64,000 nucleotides of DNA from Burkholderiales bacterium (GCA_025927765.1 JAICKU010000006.1:1-64000); one strand, 5' to 3'. Counted from the first letter of the stretch, positions 29,595 through 39,060 are shown. Numbers and translations: made by a program. The notes: generated by a model not told the origin, from the sequence alone.

Positions 29595-29623
29595 AATATA
29601 TACCCCGTCCGGGTATACTTCAA
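29595..29623 (-). promoter_or_regulatory. copA promoter with embedded CsoR-type operator
   Basis: On the minus strand, -35 TTGAAG (29618-29623), a 17-nt spacer and -10 TATATT (29595-29600) form a good sigma-70 promoter. Overlapping it, TATACCC (29599-29605) and GGGTATA (29611-29617) are perfect inverted repeats with a 5-nt centre, like known CsoR operators (GC-rich core flanked by TA steps). A bound repressor would occlude RNA polymerase. Confidence 0.8.
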
Positions 29624-29633
29624 CCGCCCGCGG

Positions 29634-31151
<1,518 letters not shown>

Positions 31152-31550
31152 TCAGGCAAACTCGAGGTTGGGTGCCACCTTCGCGATGCGCGCGAAGTCG
31201 CGGTCGTCATGGAGCAGCGGAACGGCATGCTCGATCGCGATCTGCGCGATCAGGCAGTCGACGGTGCTTCGCGGCGTGAATCCGTGCCGCAGGCAATCGA
31301 AGTAAAGCCGGGCGGCGCTGCGATGCGTGTCCAATGGATGCTGCGGAAGCAGCATCGTCTGGCCGATCAGGTAATCGTCGAGCAACGCGAACTCGCCCTC
31401 GTCGGCAGCGCCCTGAATGAGCTCCTGCGCGATCACGGGCGTCAGTGCGAAGGGCCGCTGCTCGTCGAGTAGCGCGCGCAATCGCGCCGCGCACTCGGTG
31501 CGGCGATTCCGGAAAAGGTCCACCCAGGCCGACGTGTCGACGAGCACCAT
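31152..31550 (-). CDS. vapC: VapC-family toxin (PIN-domain ribonuclease)
   Basis: 132 aa. PIN-domain RNase, typically cutting tRNA or rRNA when free of VapB. The acidic active site is present: Asp5 (VLVDTSAWVDLF), Glu43 (IAQELIQG), Asp98 (STVDCLIAQIAIEHAV) and Asp115/116 (PLLHDDRDFARI). The VapB partner lies upstream on the same strand but 83 nt away rather than overlapping; a GC-rich repeat occupies the gap. The stop codon touches the lysS start. No clear ribosome site stands before the ATG. Likely toxin in a complete module; activity not tested. Confidence 0.9.
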   Translation of the reverse strand: MVLVDTSAWVDLFRNRRTECAARLRALLDEQRPFALTPVIAQELIQGAADEGEFALLDDYLIGQTMLLPQHPLDTHRSAARLYFDCLRHGFTPRSTVDCLIAQIAIEHAVPLLHDDRDFARIAKVAPNLEFA

Positions 31551-31586
31551 GTCAGGGGCGCCGGGCCGCCCCAGGCCACCGACACG

Positions 31587-31623
31587 CCCCCCGGGGGGCA
31601 GCGAGCGCAGCGAGCGTGGCGGG
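31587..31623. repeat. Dispersed GC-rich repeat (type 2), copy between vapB and vapC
   Basis: CCCCCCGGGGGG followed by CAGCGAGCGCAGCGAGCG and GTGGCGGG. A 12-bp C/G palindrome then two GCGAGC units. Copies occur at 40586-40622 and 60724-60752. Confidence 0.65.
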
Positions 31624-31633
31624 ACGTTTCATC

Positions 31634-31831
31634 TCACCCGATCCGCGCCTTCTTGTAGTCGTAACTCGGGTCGAGCTTCACCTTGCCGATGAGATCACGC
31701 ATGTCCTTGCGCTTGCGCGATGCGACAAATTCGCGCAACGCGAGATCGACGAGCTCGCGCTTCGTTTTCACGGGCGCGTGCCGGAAGGCTTCCTCGACGA
31801 GGTCGTCGTCGAGAACGATGTTCGTACGCAT
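31634..31831 (-). CDS. vapB: VapB-family antitoxin
   Basis: 65 aa from ATG 31831, with GAGG 5 nt upstream; a GTG two codons earlier is the alternative. MRTNIVLDDDLVEEAFRHAPVKTKRELVDLALREFVASRKRKDMRDLIGKVKLDPSYDYKKARIG is the type of short antitoxin seen with PIN toxins: an N-terminal beta strand and two helices like a ribbon-helix-helix DNA-binding dimer, then a C-terminal tail (residues 45-65) that would wrap the toxin. An 18-bp palindrome over the promoter suggests autoregulation. Toxin gene 83 nt downstream. Confidence 0.88.
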   Translation of the reverse strand: MRTNIVLDDDLVEEAFRHAPVKTKRELVDLALREFVASRKRKDMRDLIGKVKLDPSYDYKKARIG

Positions 31832-31844
31832 ATACACCTCTATC

Positions 31845-31862
31845 TACACATTGTAATGTGTA
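31845..31862 (-). promoter_or_regulatory. Palindromic operator over the vapBC promoter
   Basis: TACACATT, GT, AATGTGTA is a perfect inverted repeat (8-bp arms, 2-nt centre) 13 nt upstream of the vapB ATG. On the minus strand it contains TACAAT (31850-31855), a plausible -10 box; the -35 is weak (TTCCCG). VapBC complexes typically bind such sites. Confidence 0.65.
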
Positions 31863-31889
31863 TGCGCGACGACGGGAAGAGCTGCGTCC

Positions 31890-32015
31890 TCACGGATACG
31901 ACGGCCGCGCCGCCAGCGACGGGAACAGCGCCGGCAGATCGGCCGCGACGATCCCGGGCGCCAAGAATTCGGGCAGCGGCGCGTCGTCCGCGGCGTCGAC
32001 GACGCGTTCTCGCAC
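31890..32015 (-). CDS. Possible 41-residue peptide or gene remnant after prfB
   Basis: A GTG start overlaps the prfB stop by one base (GTAGTG) and has AGGGG just upstream. The 41 codons read [23 protein letters not shown] and end in LAARPSYP. I recognise no family. It may be a coupled microprotein or the leftover 3' end of a gene displaced when vapBC arrived. The rest of the stretch up to vapB (31863-31889) holds nothing else recognisable. Confidence 0.25.
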   Translation of the reverse strand: MRERVVDAADDAPLPEFLAPGIVAADLPALFPSLAARPSYP

Positions 32016-33119
32016 TACACCCCCTGCTTGAGGCTCGCCGAGATGAAATCGTCGAGATCGCCGTCGAGCACCGCCTGCGTGTTGCCGACCTCGTAGTTCG
32101 TCCGCAGGTCCTTGATCCGAGACTGGTCGAGCACGTACGAGCGGATCTGGTGCCCCCAGCCGATGTCGGTCTTCGAATCCTCGAGCTTCGCCTGCTCCTC
32201 CTGGCGCTTGCGCAACTCGAGCTCGTAGAGCTTCGACTTCAGCATCGCGAACGCCTCGGCGCGGTTGCGATGCTGCGAGCGGTCGGTCTGGCATTGCACG
32301 ACGATGTTCGTGGGCAGGTGCGTGATGCGCACCGCCGAGTCGGTCTTGTTGACGTGCTGGCCGCCCGCGCCCGACGCGCGATACGTATCGATGCGAAGAT
32401 CTGCCGGATTGATGTCGACTTCGATCGACTCGTCGACTTCCGGGTACACGAACACGCTCGCGAACGACGTGTGACGCCGTGCATTCGAGTCGAACGGGCT
32501 CTTGCGCACGAGCCGGTGCACGCCCGTTTCGGTGCGCAGGAATCCGTAGGCGTACTCGCCGTCGACCTTGATCGACGCGCTCTTGATGCCGGCGATTTCG
32601 GCCGGCGACTCCTCGAGGATCTCGACCTTATACCCCTTGCGCTCGGCGTAGCGCAGGTACATGCGCAGCAGCATCGCGGCCCAGTCCTGCGCCTCGGTGC
32701 CCCCGCTGCCCGCCTGGATGTCGACGAACGCGTTCCCCGGGTCGAGCGGATTGTGGAACATGCGCCGGAACTCGAGATCGGCGACGCGGCGCTCGATGCG
32801 CCCGACGTCACCTTCGACGGCCTGAAGGGTCGCGTCGTCGGATTCCCCGCGCGCGAGCTCGTAGAGTTCCTCGCTGTCGTCGAGCTCGCGGTCGAGATCG
32901 GCCAGCGTCAGGACGACGCCGTCGAGCTGCTTCTTCTCCTTGCCGAGCTCCTGGGCGCGCGCCGGATTGTCCCAGACCTTCGGATCCTCGAGCTCGCGGT
33001 CGACCGCTGCGAGGCGTGCAGCCTTGACATCGAAGTCAAAGATACCTCCGAAGCTGCCCGGCCCGCTCGCGCAGGCCGTCGATCGCGTTGCCGATCGCGT
33101 TGACTTGTTCGGCTTCCAT
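32015..33119 (-). CDS. prfB: Peptide chain release factor 2, with programmed +1 frameshift
   Basis: 367 aa after frameshift. Releases peptides at UGA and UAA. Codons 1-27 ([27 protein letters not shown]) end at an in-frame TGA at 33036-33038 in the context GGAGGTATCTTTGAC: the internal Shine-Dalgarno-like GGAGG, the slippery CTT and the TGA-C stop of the classical RF2 autoregulatory site. Reading resumes +1 at GAC ([16 protein letters not shown]). The main frame has the UGA/UAA anticodon motif SPF ([10 protein letters not shown]) and the catalytic GGQ ([13 protein letters not shown]). RF2 shortage raises frameshifting. Automatic callers see only the second part from 32761. Divergent from nudC. 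Confidence 0.96.
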
Positions 33120-33177
33120 GCGAAGCGTCTTTCGTGCTATGTGAACGTTCGATTATAGCTTCCGGGGAATCGCGCCC

Positions 33178-34032
33178 ATGATGCAGACACCGCCGGGATT
33201 CGTCCCCGCGCACCAAGGTCCCGGCGTCGTTCCAAAGGCCGCGCTCGCGTTCGCCTTCGCGGGCCCGAAGCTCCTCGTGATCGACAACGAAAGCGCGCCT
33301 GGCATTCCCGCCATCGCGGACCTCGATCGCAGTCGTCTCGACGGCCGCCGGCATTACCTCGGCCGCTTCGAAGGCATCGACTGCGTCGCCGTCGCGCTCG
33401 ACGACGACGCGAATGCGCGGGGAGGCTTCGCCTTCGCAGGCCTGCGTTCGCTCTTCGGCCGAATGCCGGAGCCGCTGCTCGCGATCGCGGCGCGTGCCTT
33501 CCAGGTCGTCGAGTGGGATCGCACGCATCGCTTCTGCGGGCGCTGCGGCCAACCGATGACGCAGCGGCCGCACGAGCGCGCGATGGAATGCGCGGCCTGC
33601 GGCTACGTGGCCTATCCGCGCATCTCGCCCGCGATGATGGTGCTCGTCACGCGCAGCCGCGAGCTGCTGCTTGCGCGGGCCAACCGCTTCCCCGGCGCGA
33701 TGTTCAGCGCGCTCGCCGGCTTCGTCGAAGCGGGCGAGACGATCGAGGATTGCGTGCACCGCGAAGTGCACGAGGAGGTCGGGCTCGACGTCACGAATTT
33801 GCAGTACTTCGCGAGCCAGTCGTGGTCGTTCCCGCATTCGCTGATGATCGCGTACACGGCGGAATACGCAGGCGGCGAGATCGCCGTCGACGCCACCGAG
33901 ATCGCGGACGCCCGCTGGTTCCGCCCGGAGGCGTTGCCGGAGCTGCCGACGCCGCTGTCGATCGCGCGCCTCCTGATCGAGACGACCGCCGAGCGCCTGC
34001 GTCACGGAACGGGAATCACACCGGTCGGTTGA
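33178..34032 (+). CDS. nudC: NAD(+) diphosphatase NudC (Nudix hydrolase; mRNA decapping)
   Basis: 284 aa. Splits NADH to NMNH and AMP and removes NAD caps from RNA. After a divergent N-terminal domain there is a four-cysteine zinc ribbon (FCGRCGQPM ... MECAACGY), then the Nudix box GFVEAGETIEDCVHREVHEEVGLD matching Gx5Ex7REUxEExGU, and the NudC-specific SQSWSFPHSLM motif just after it. MMQTPPG start at 33178 or the following ATG. It is divergent from prfB across a 58-bp promoter region. Confidence 0.95.
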   Translation: MMQTPPGFVPAHQGPGVVPKAALAFAFAGPKLLVIDNESAPGIPAIADLDRSRLDGRRHYLGRFEGIDCVAVALDDDANARGGFAFAGLRSLFGRMPEPLLAIAARAFQVVEWDRTHRFCGRCGQPMTQRPHERAMECAACGYVAYPRISPAMMVLVTRSRELLLARANRFPGAMFSALAGFVEAGETIEDCVHREVHEEVGLDVTNLQYFASQSWSFPHSLMIAYTAEYAGGEIAVDATEIADARWFRPEALPELPTPLSIARLLIETTAERLRHGTGITPVG

Positions 34033-34116
34033 ACGCGGATACGAAACGCGGCTTGCTAGAATTTGCCGCGAACCGCAGTTACTCCCGTCGGCCTTCGGAT
34101 CCTTCGACCCGGAATC

Positions 34117-34746
34117 ATGCCAAACGCATCGCTTCGCTTTGCCGCCGCGCTCCTCGCGGTCCTGCTCGCGCACGGCGCATTCGCGCAGGCGCCGCCGGCC
34201 ACGGAAGATCCGCGGCAAATGGACGACGCCGCCCGCAAGGCGTACGCCGCAACGTTGCACGAGGCGAAGGATCTGCTCGACAAGAAGCAGTACGCCGCCG
34301 CATCGAGCAAGCTCGACCGGCTGATCGCGCAGCGTCCACGCGAGCCGCAGGCCCGCTTCATGAAGGGACTGGCCCTCGCCGACGAGGGCCGCACGGACGA
34401 CGCGATGGCGGTATTCCAGGCGCTGCTGTCCGAATATCCCGAGCTGCCCGAACCGCGCAACAACGTTGCGGTGCTGTATGCGAAGAAGGGCGAGTACGCA
34501 AAGGCACGCGACGAGCTCGAGCGCGCCGTCCAGGCGGCGCCCGATTACGCCGTGGCCCACGAGAATCTGGGCGATGTCTACGCGCGCCTCGCGGAAGTCG
34601 AGTACGAGAAGACGCTCGCGCTCGACAAGCGCAATCCGGCCGTCGCGGCGAAGCTCAAGCTGATCCGCGAAACCTCGACGCCCGCCAAAGCCCCCGCCTC
34701 GACCCCGACCCCGGTCGAGACCCCCGCCCGCACGAAAGCCCAATGA
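34117..34746 (+). CDS. Secreted tetratricopeptide-repeat protein
   Basis: 209 aa. The signal peptide [24 protein letters not shown] precedes helical repeats: [113 protein letters not shown], which is roughly three TPRs. A Pro/Thr/Ala-rich tail closes the protein. Probably a periplasmic protein-interaction scaffold. The ATG at 34117 was chosen because it starts the signal; a longer ORF begins at 34063. It overlaps the ppiA region by an ATGA, so it is co-transcribed with the cyclophilin genes. Confidence 0.78.
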   Translation: MPNASLRFAAALLAVLLAHGAFAQAPPATEDPRQMDDAARKAYAATLHEAKDLLDKKQYAAASSKLDRLIAQRPREPQARFMKGLALADEGRTDDAMAVFQALLSEYPELPEPRNNVAVLYAKKGEYAKARDELERAVQAAPDYAVAHENLGDVYARLAEVEYEKTLALDKRNPAVAAKLKLIRETSTPAKAPASTPTPVETPARTKAQ

Positions 34747-34760
34747 TCCGGAGCCGTTCG

Positions 34761-35381
34761 ATGCACCATCCGTTCTCGTTACTCGTCGCCTTCGCGTTCG
34801 CGCTCGCAAGCAGCATCGCGCTCGCCGCCAATCCCGAAGTCGAGCTCGACACCACCGAAGGCGTGATCAAGCTCGAGCTCTACCCGGAGGCCGCGCCGAA
34901 GACGGTCGACAACTTCCTGCGCTACGTGAAGGACGGCCATTACGACGGCACGCAGTTCCATCGCGTGATCGACGGCTTCATGATCCAGGGCGGCGCCTAC
35001 ACCGCCGACTTCTCGCCACGGCCCACGCGCCCGCCGATCGTCAACGAGGCCGAGACGAGCAGCAAGGCAGGTCTCCACAACGTGCCCGGAACGATCGCGA
35101 TGGCGCGCACGTCCAACCCGGACTCGGCGATGGACCAGTTCTTCATCAACGTCGCGACGAACAAATCGCTCGACTACCGCTCGCCCGACCCGGCCGGCAT
35201 CGGCTACACCGTGTTCGGGAAAGTGATCTCGGGCATGGACGTCGTGAACAAGATCGCCAGGATGAGCAAGGGTGGCCGCAAGGTTCCGGCCGGCGCGCCG
35301 CCGGTCGATCCCCGGTCGCTCACGACGGAGCCCGTCATCATCACCAAGGCGAAGGTGATCGAGAAACAGGGAGAAAAGTAG
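34761..35381 (+). CDS. ppiA: Peptidyl-prolyl cis-trans isomerase A (periplasmic cyclophilin)
   Basis: 206 aa. Signal peptide [22 protein letters not shown], then the cyclophilin core: [52 protein letters not shown], where the FHRVI Arg and GFMIQGG are catalytic landmarks, and [19 protein letters not shown] follows. The start ATG 34761 has CGGAG 7 nt upstream; an in-frame ATG at 34743 overlapping the TPR stop lacks a site. The gene ends GAA AAG TAG, and this stop lies within a palindromic repeat. Followed by its paralogue ppiB after a 92-bp repeat-filled spacer. Confidence 0.93.
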   Translation: MHHPFSLLVAFAFALASSIALAANPEVELDTTEGVIKLELYPEAAPKTVDNFLRYVKDGHYDGTQFHRVIDGFMIQGGAYTADFSPRPTRPPIVNEAETSSKAGLHNVPGTIAMARTSNPDSAMDQFFINVATNKSLDYRSPDPAGIGYTVFGKVISGMDVVNKIARMSKGGRKVPAGAPPVDPRSLTTEPVIITKAKVIEKQGEK

Positions 35382-35400
35382 GGTCGGACCCTGCTTCCGA
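35372..35400. repeat. 29-bp palindromic repeat, copy 3, supplying the ppiA stop
   Basis: AGAAAAGTAGGGTC, G, GACCCTGCTTCCGA. The ppiA TAG (35379-35381) is inside the left arm. Confidence 0.8.
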
Positions 35401-35411
35401 CTTGCGTGCGA

Positions 35412-35440
35412 CGAAAGTAGGGTGTGACCCTGCTTTTCGG
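35412..35440. repeat. 29-bp palindromic repeat, copy 4, with a trailing half copy
   Basis: CGAAAGTAGGGTG, then TGACCCTGCTTTTCGG. A further half site TCTGATCCCATTTTTCGG follows at 35441-35458, so most of the ppiA-ppiB spacer is repeat. Confidence 0.75.
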
Positions 35441-35473
35441 TCTGATCCCATTTTTCGGATGGAGGCGGCAGCG

Positions 35474-35974
35474 GTGAGCGAAGTGATTCTGCACACGAAC
35501 CAGGGCGACATCGCGCTCGCGCTCGACGCCGACAACGCGCCGGCGAGCGTCGAGAATTTCCTGCAGTACGTGCGCGACGGGCATTACGACAACACGCTGT
35601 TCCACCGCGTGATCCCGGGCTTCATGATCCAGGGCGGCGGCTTTTCGCCCGGCATGAACCAGAAGGCGACGCGCAAGCCGATCGCCAACGAGGCCGCGAA
35701 CGGCCTCAAGAACGCACGCCACACCGTGGCAATGGCACGCACGTCCGAGCCGCATTCGGCGACCGCGCAGTTCTTCATCAACCTCGCCGACAACGCGTTC
35801 CTCGACTACAAGGGGCCGAGCCCGCAGGGCTACGGCTACGCGGTGTTCGGCAAGGTCGTGCGCGGCGGCGACATCGTCGACCGTATCGCGAACGTCCCCA
35901 CGGGCCGCTCGGGCTTCCACGAGAACGTGCCGTCGCAGGACGTCGTGATCGAACGCGCCGAGGTCGTCGCATAG
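35474..35974 (+). CDS. ppiB: Peptidyl-prolyl cis-trans isomerase B (cytoplasmic cyclophilin)
   Basis: 166 aa, close to E. coli PpiB. No signal peptide. The core is [61 protein letters not shown], with the catalytic [13 protein letters not shown] and later [21 protein letters not shown]. The GTG start at 35474 was chosen over ATG 35459 because GGAGG sits 8 nt upstream of the GTG and the family starts SEV. The stop overlaps the AUA start of lpxH by 4 nt (ATAG), and its last codons carry the lpxH ribosome site. Confidence 0.94.
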   Translation: MSEVILHTNQGDIALALDADNAPASVENFLQYVRDGHYDNTLFHRVIPGFMIQGGGFSPGMNQKATRKPIANEAANGLKNARHTVAMARTSEPHSATAQFFINLADNAFLDYKGPSPQGYGYAVFGKVVRGGDIVDRIANVPTGRSGFHENVPSQDVVIERAEVVA

Positions 35975-36708
35975 CGCCGAAGCCGACGCTGCTGCTGTCG
36001 GATCTCCACCTCGCCCCGGCGCGCCCGCACGTCGCCGCGGCATTTCGTGCATTCGCGCTTGGGCCCGCCCGCGGCGCGGGCTCCGTGTACGTCATGGGCG
36101 ACATCTTCGACGCGTGGCTCGGCGACGACCAGCGCCGCCGGGAGCCCTTCGCTGCCGCCGTGCTGCAGTCGATGCGCGGCATCAGCGATGCAGGCGTCGC
36201 GCTGTTTCTTGCCAGCGGCAATCGCGATTTCCTGCTCGGCCCCGCGTTCGCGCACGATGCCGGCGCAACCCTGCTCGGCGAACAGACCGTCGTCGACATC
36301 GCCGGCACGCGCACGCTGCTGACGCACGGCGACGAGTTCTGCACCGACGACGTCGCGTACCAGCGCTTTCGCGCCTGGTCGCGCAATCCGCGGCACCAGC
36401 GGCAGTTGCTGGCGCTTCCCTACTCCGTCCGCCGCTGGATCGCGCGCGCGCTGCGCAGCAAGAGCGAAACGGAGACGGCGCGCAAGTCCGAGTCGATCCT
36501 CGACGTCAACGCGCAAGCGGTCGACGCGGCGTTTCGCGCGCACCGCGTGACGCGAATCGTGCACGGGCACACGCATCGCCCGGCGCGGCACGCGACCCTC
36601 GTGGATGGCCGCGCCTGCGAGCGCATCGTGCTCGCCGACTGGGACGACCGCGGCCACTACATCGCGATCGACCGCGAAGGCGTGCACGAGCACGACATTC
36701 GCGGATGA
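35971..36708 (+). CDS. lpxH: UDP-2,3-diacylglucosamine diphosphatase LpxH, apparent AUA start
   Basis: 245 aa from ATA 35971. Splits UDP-2,3-diacylglucosamine to lipid X and UMP in lipid A synthesis; peripheral inner membrane. All metallophosphatase motifs are there only if translation starts this far up: DLH (Asp11, His13 in [10 protein letters not shown]), GDIFDAW, GNRDF, LTHGDEF and VHGHTHRP. No ATG, GTG or TTG is in frame before the DLH motif; the first is GTG 36085, which would delete it. GAGG lies 7 nt before the ATA (35960-35963). The gene follows ppiB as in other proteobacteria. A sequencing error remains possible. Confidence 0.88.
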   Translation: MAPKPTLLLSDLHLAPARPHVAAAFRAFALGPARGAGSVYVMGDIFDAWLGDDQRRREPFAAAVLQSMRGISDAGVALFLASGNRDFLLGPAFAHDAGATLLGEQTVVDIAGTRTLLTHGDEFCTDDVAYQRFRAWSRNPRHQRQLLALPYSVRRWIARALRSKSETETARKSESILDVNAQAVDAAFRAHRVTRIVHGHTHRPARHATLVDGRACERIVLADWDDRGHYIAIDREGVHEHDIRG

Positions 36709-36759
36709 GCCCGCATACGCTTCCCGCGGCGCCACCGCTCCAATGGCGGAGGCACGTCC

Positions 36760-37644
36760 GTGACGCCTGAACTCTTCTCGCCCGCGTGGTTCTCGGCGCT
36801 GGCGTCGATCATCGTCATCGACCTGATCCTCGCCGGTGACAACGCGCTCGTGATCGGCCTCGCCGCCCGCAACGTGCCGCCGGCCATGCAACGTCGCGTG
36901 ATCGTGTTCGGCACCGCGGGCGCGATCGTCATCCGCGCACTGCTCACGTTCGTCGTCGTGTGGCTGCTGAAGATCCCGGGGTTCCTGCTCGTCGGTGGCC
37001 TCGCGCTGGTGTACATCGGCTGGAAGCTGACGCACAGCGGCGACCGCGATCCGCATGCGAACGTGGCGGCGAAGACGTCGGTGCGCGGCGCTGTCCAGAC
37101 GATCTGCATCGCCGATGCCGTGATGGGCGTCGACAACGTGCTTGCCGTCGGCGGCGCCGCACACGGCTCGATGCTGCTCGTCGTGATCGGCCTCGCGGTG
37201 TCCGTGCCGATCGTGATCTGGGGTTCGACGCTCGTGCTGAAGTGGGTCGAACGCTATCCCGCGATCACGTGGTTGGGCGCGGCCGTGCTGGGCTGGACCG
37301 GTGCGAAGATGATCGCGAGCGAACCCATCCTGGCCGGGTTCCTGCACGGTCAGCCGGTGCTGCGCGGCATCCTCTACGTCGTCATCGTCGGCGGGCTCGT
37401 CACGCCGCCGCTCTACCGGTCGCTGCGCGCACCGCAGCGCGTCGAGGCGGCCGTGCTCTTCGGCGTCGCGCTGTGGCTGATCCTGTTCGGATGGCTCGAC
37501 GAGCGCCTGCTCGACGCGATCGATCCCCACGACGGGTGGCACTGGGACGAAAGCGTCGTCGATTTCGTGCGCTGGATCGGCTGGATTCCGCTCGCGATCC
37601 TGTTCGCACGAAGCCGTTTCGCCGCGCCGCCGGCGCGGCGGTGA
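36760..37644 (+). CDS. TerC/YjbE-family integral membrane protein
   Basis: 294 aa with 8-9 predicted helices. The family motif SIIVIDLILAGDNALVIGLAARNVPP contains the conserved DxxxAxDN acidic pair; its twin IADAVMGVDNVLAVGG is in the second half, as in TerC-type proteins linked to manganese export and metal homeostasis. GTG start at 36760 has GGAGG 7 nt upstream. No yybP-ykoY riboswitch, which often precedes such genes, could fit in the 51-bp spacer after lpxH. Transported ion is inference. Confidence 0.85.
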   Translation: MTPELFSPAWFSALASIIVIDLILAGDNALVIGLAARNVPPAMQRRVIVFGTAGAIVIRALLTFVVVWLLKIPGFLLVGGLALVYIGWKLTHSGDRDPHANVAAKTSVRGAVQTICIADAVMGVDNVLAVGGAAHGSMLLVVIGLAVSVPIVIWGSTLVLKWVERYPAITWLGAAVLGWTGAKMIASEPILAGFLHGQPVLRGILYVVIVGGLVTPPLYRSLRAPQRVEAAVLFGVALWLILFGWLDERLLDAIDPHDGWHWDESVVDFVRWIGWIPLAILFARSRFAAPPARR

Positions 37645-37713
37645 TCAGATCTTCGGCTTCTTCGGCTGCTTGGGCTTCTTCGGTTCCTTGCGCTGCTTGT
37701 CGCGGTTCGCCAT
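37645..37713 (-). CDS. 22-residue lysine/proline-rich microprotein
   Basis: MANRDKQRKEPKKPKQPKK then PKI. ATG at 37713 with a strong GGAGG 8 nt upstream; stop TGA is directly next to the convergent TerC stop. Repeats of the type KKPKxP and a charge of about +9 are unusual. Similar short Lys-rich ORFs are seen in many proteobacterial genomes. No function is known; the clean ribosome site and compact layout support translation. Confidence 0.6.
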   Translation of the reverse strand: MANRDKQRKEPKKPKQPKKPKI

Positions 37714-37788
37714 GGCGGCATCCTCCACTTTAGAGGCGCCAAGTATGCACCGATTGTCGACGTCCGGCGCACGCGCGGACCTGCATCG

Positions 37789-39030
37789 TCAGCCGAGCGC
37801 CCGCCTGAAATCGCCGATCAGGTCGTCGCGATCCTCGATGCCCACCGATACACGCACGAGCGAGTCGGCAATGCCCATCTCCGCCCGGCGCGCAGCACCC
37901 ATTTCCCAGTAGATCGTCTGCGCCACGGGGATCGCCAGCGTGCGGTTGTCGCCGAGGTTCGACGAGAGCACGACGATGCGGAAGGCGTCGAGCGCGTCGA
38001 GCACATTGCGACCCGGGGCGAGCTCGAACGACAGCAGCGCGCCTGGCGCACGAAAGAGCGCGCGTGCGCGTTCGTGCTGCGCGTGCGTGGGGAGGCCCGG
38101 ATAGTGAACCGCGGATACCGCCGGATGCGATGCCAGGAACTGCGCAAGCGCCATCGCGTTCGCGCATTGGCGGTCGAGCCGCAGCGCGAGCGTTTCCGCG
38201 CCCACAGCGAGGTGATGCGCCTGCTCGGCGGATAACGCTGCGCCACCGTCGCGCAGGCCCTTCTTGCGGAGCTGCGTGATGCCCTGCATCGCCGGCGGCT
38301 GCTTGCGATAGTTGTCGGCGATGTTGGGGTAGCGCGTCCAGTCGAAGCGGCCGGTATCGGTGACCGCACCGCCGAGCGCGTTCCCGTGGCCGCCGATGTA
38401 CTTGGTGAGCGCGTTGACGACGAGGCCCGCGCCGACGCGCGCCGGACGAAACAGCCACGGCGACGTCATCGTGTTGTCTACGACGTAGAGGATGCCGCGC
38501 GCCCGACACAGGTCGCCGATGCGTTCGAGATCGGCCACCTGCGTGCGCGGGTTGGCGATCGTCTCGACGAACACGAGCTTCGTCGCCGGCGTGAGCGCGC
38601 GCTCGACGTTCGCGACGTCGGTCGCGTCGACGAACGTGACCGGCGTGCCATGGCTCGCGAACGTGTTGAACAGGCTGTTCGTGTTCCCGAACACGAACGA
38701 GCTCGACACGACGTGATCGCCACCGGTGAGCAGCGCGACGAGGATCGCCTCGATCGCCGCCATGCCGGTCGAGAAGCACGCGGTCGCGACGCCGCCTTCC
38801 ATCGCCGTCACTTTCGCCTCGAGCGCCGCGGTCGTCGGATTGCCCTGGCGGCCATACGCATAGCCCGATTGCCGGCCCTGGAACACGGCGACGAGGTCCT
38901 CGGCGCGCGCGTACGCGTACGCGACGGACAGATGCAGCGGCTTGTGCAGCGCGCCGTGCTCGATCGGCGACGCGCGGTCGCCGTGGAGAATCGCTGTGGT
39001 GAATCCGCGATCGGTCGTGTCTTCGCTCAT
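37789..39030 (-). CDS. Cys/Met-metabolism PLP enzyme (cystathionine gamma-synthase/O-succinylhomoserine sulfhydrylase family)
   Basis: 413 aa. PLP-dependent enzyme of the gamma-family. Visible are the substrate loop YAYGRQGNPTTAALEAKVTAMEGG, the PLP-ring region FSTGMAAIEAIL, Asp in ILYVVDNTMTSPW and the Schiff-base lysine in VVNALTKYIGGHGNALGG. The late VLSSNLGDNRTLAIPVAQTIYWEMG is typical. In this position after purF many betaproteobacteria carry metZ, which makes homocysteine from O-acylhomoserine and sulfide. Several residues differ from MetZ, so cystathionine gamma-synthase or lyase activity stays possible. ATG 39030 has GGAAGG upstream. Confidence 0.85.
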   Translation of the reverse strand: MSEDTTDRGFTTAILHGDRASPIEHGALHKPLHLSVAYAYARAEDLVAVFQGRQSGYAYGRQGNPTTAALEAKVTAMEGGVATACFSTGMAAIEAILVALLTGGDHVVSSSFVFGNTNSLFNTFASHGTPVTFVDATDVANVERALTPATKLVFVETIANPRTQVADLERIGDLCRARGILYVVDNTMTSPWLFRPARVGAGLVVNALTKYIGGHGNALGGAVTDTGRFDWTRYPNIADNYRKQPPAMQGITQLRKKGLRDGGAALSAEQAHHLAVGAETLALRLDRQCANAMALAQFLASHPAVSAVHYPGLPTHAQHERARALFRAPGALLSFELAPGRNVLDALDAFRIVVLSSNLGDNRTLAIPVAQTIYWEMGAARRAEMGIADSLVRVSVGIEDRDDLIGDFRRALG

Positions 39031-39060
39031 GGCTGCCCTTCCGCGCCGCACTCGCCGTCC

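Noticed and set aside
32015..32761. RF2 fragment read as a 248-aa gene
   Set aside because: Codons before 32761 and the frameshift site show the full 367-aa prfB.
36085..36708. GTG start of lpxH
   Set aside because: It would remove the DLH metal motif required for LpxH activity; the upstream reading has the whole N-terminal strand.
36709..36759. yybP-ykoY manganese riboswitch before the TerC-family gene
   Set aside because: The spacer is only 51 nt and contains only a ribosome site.
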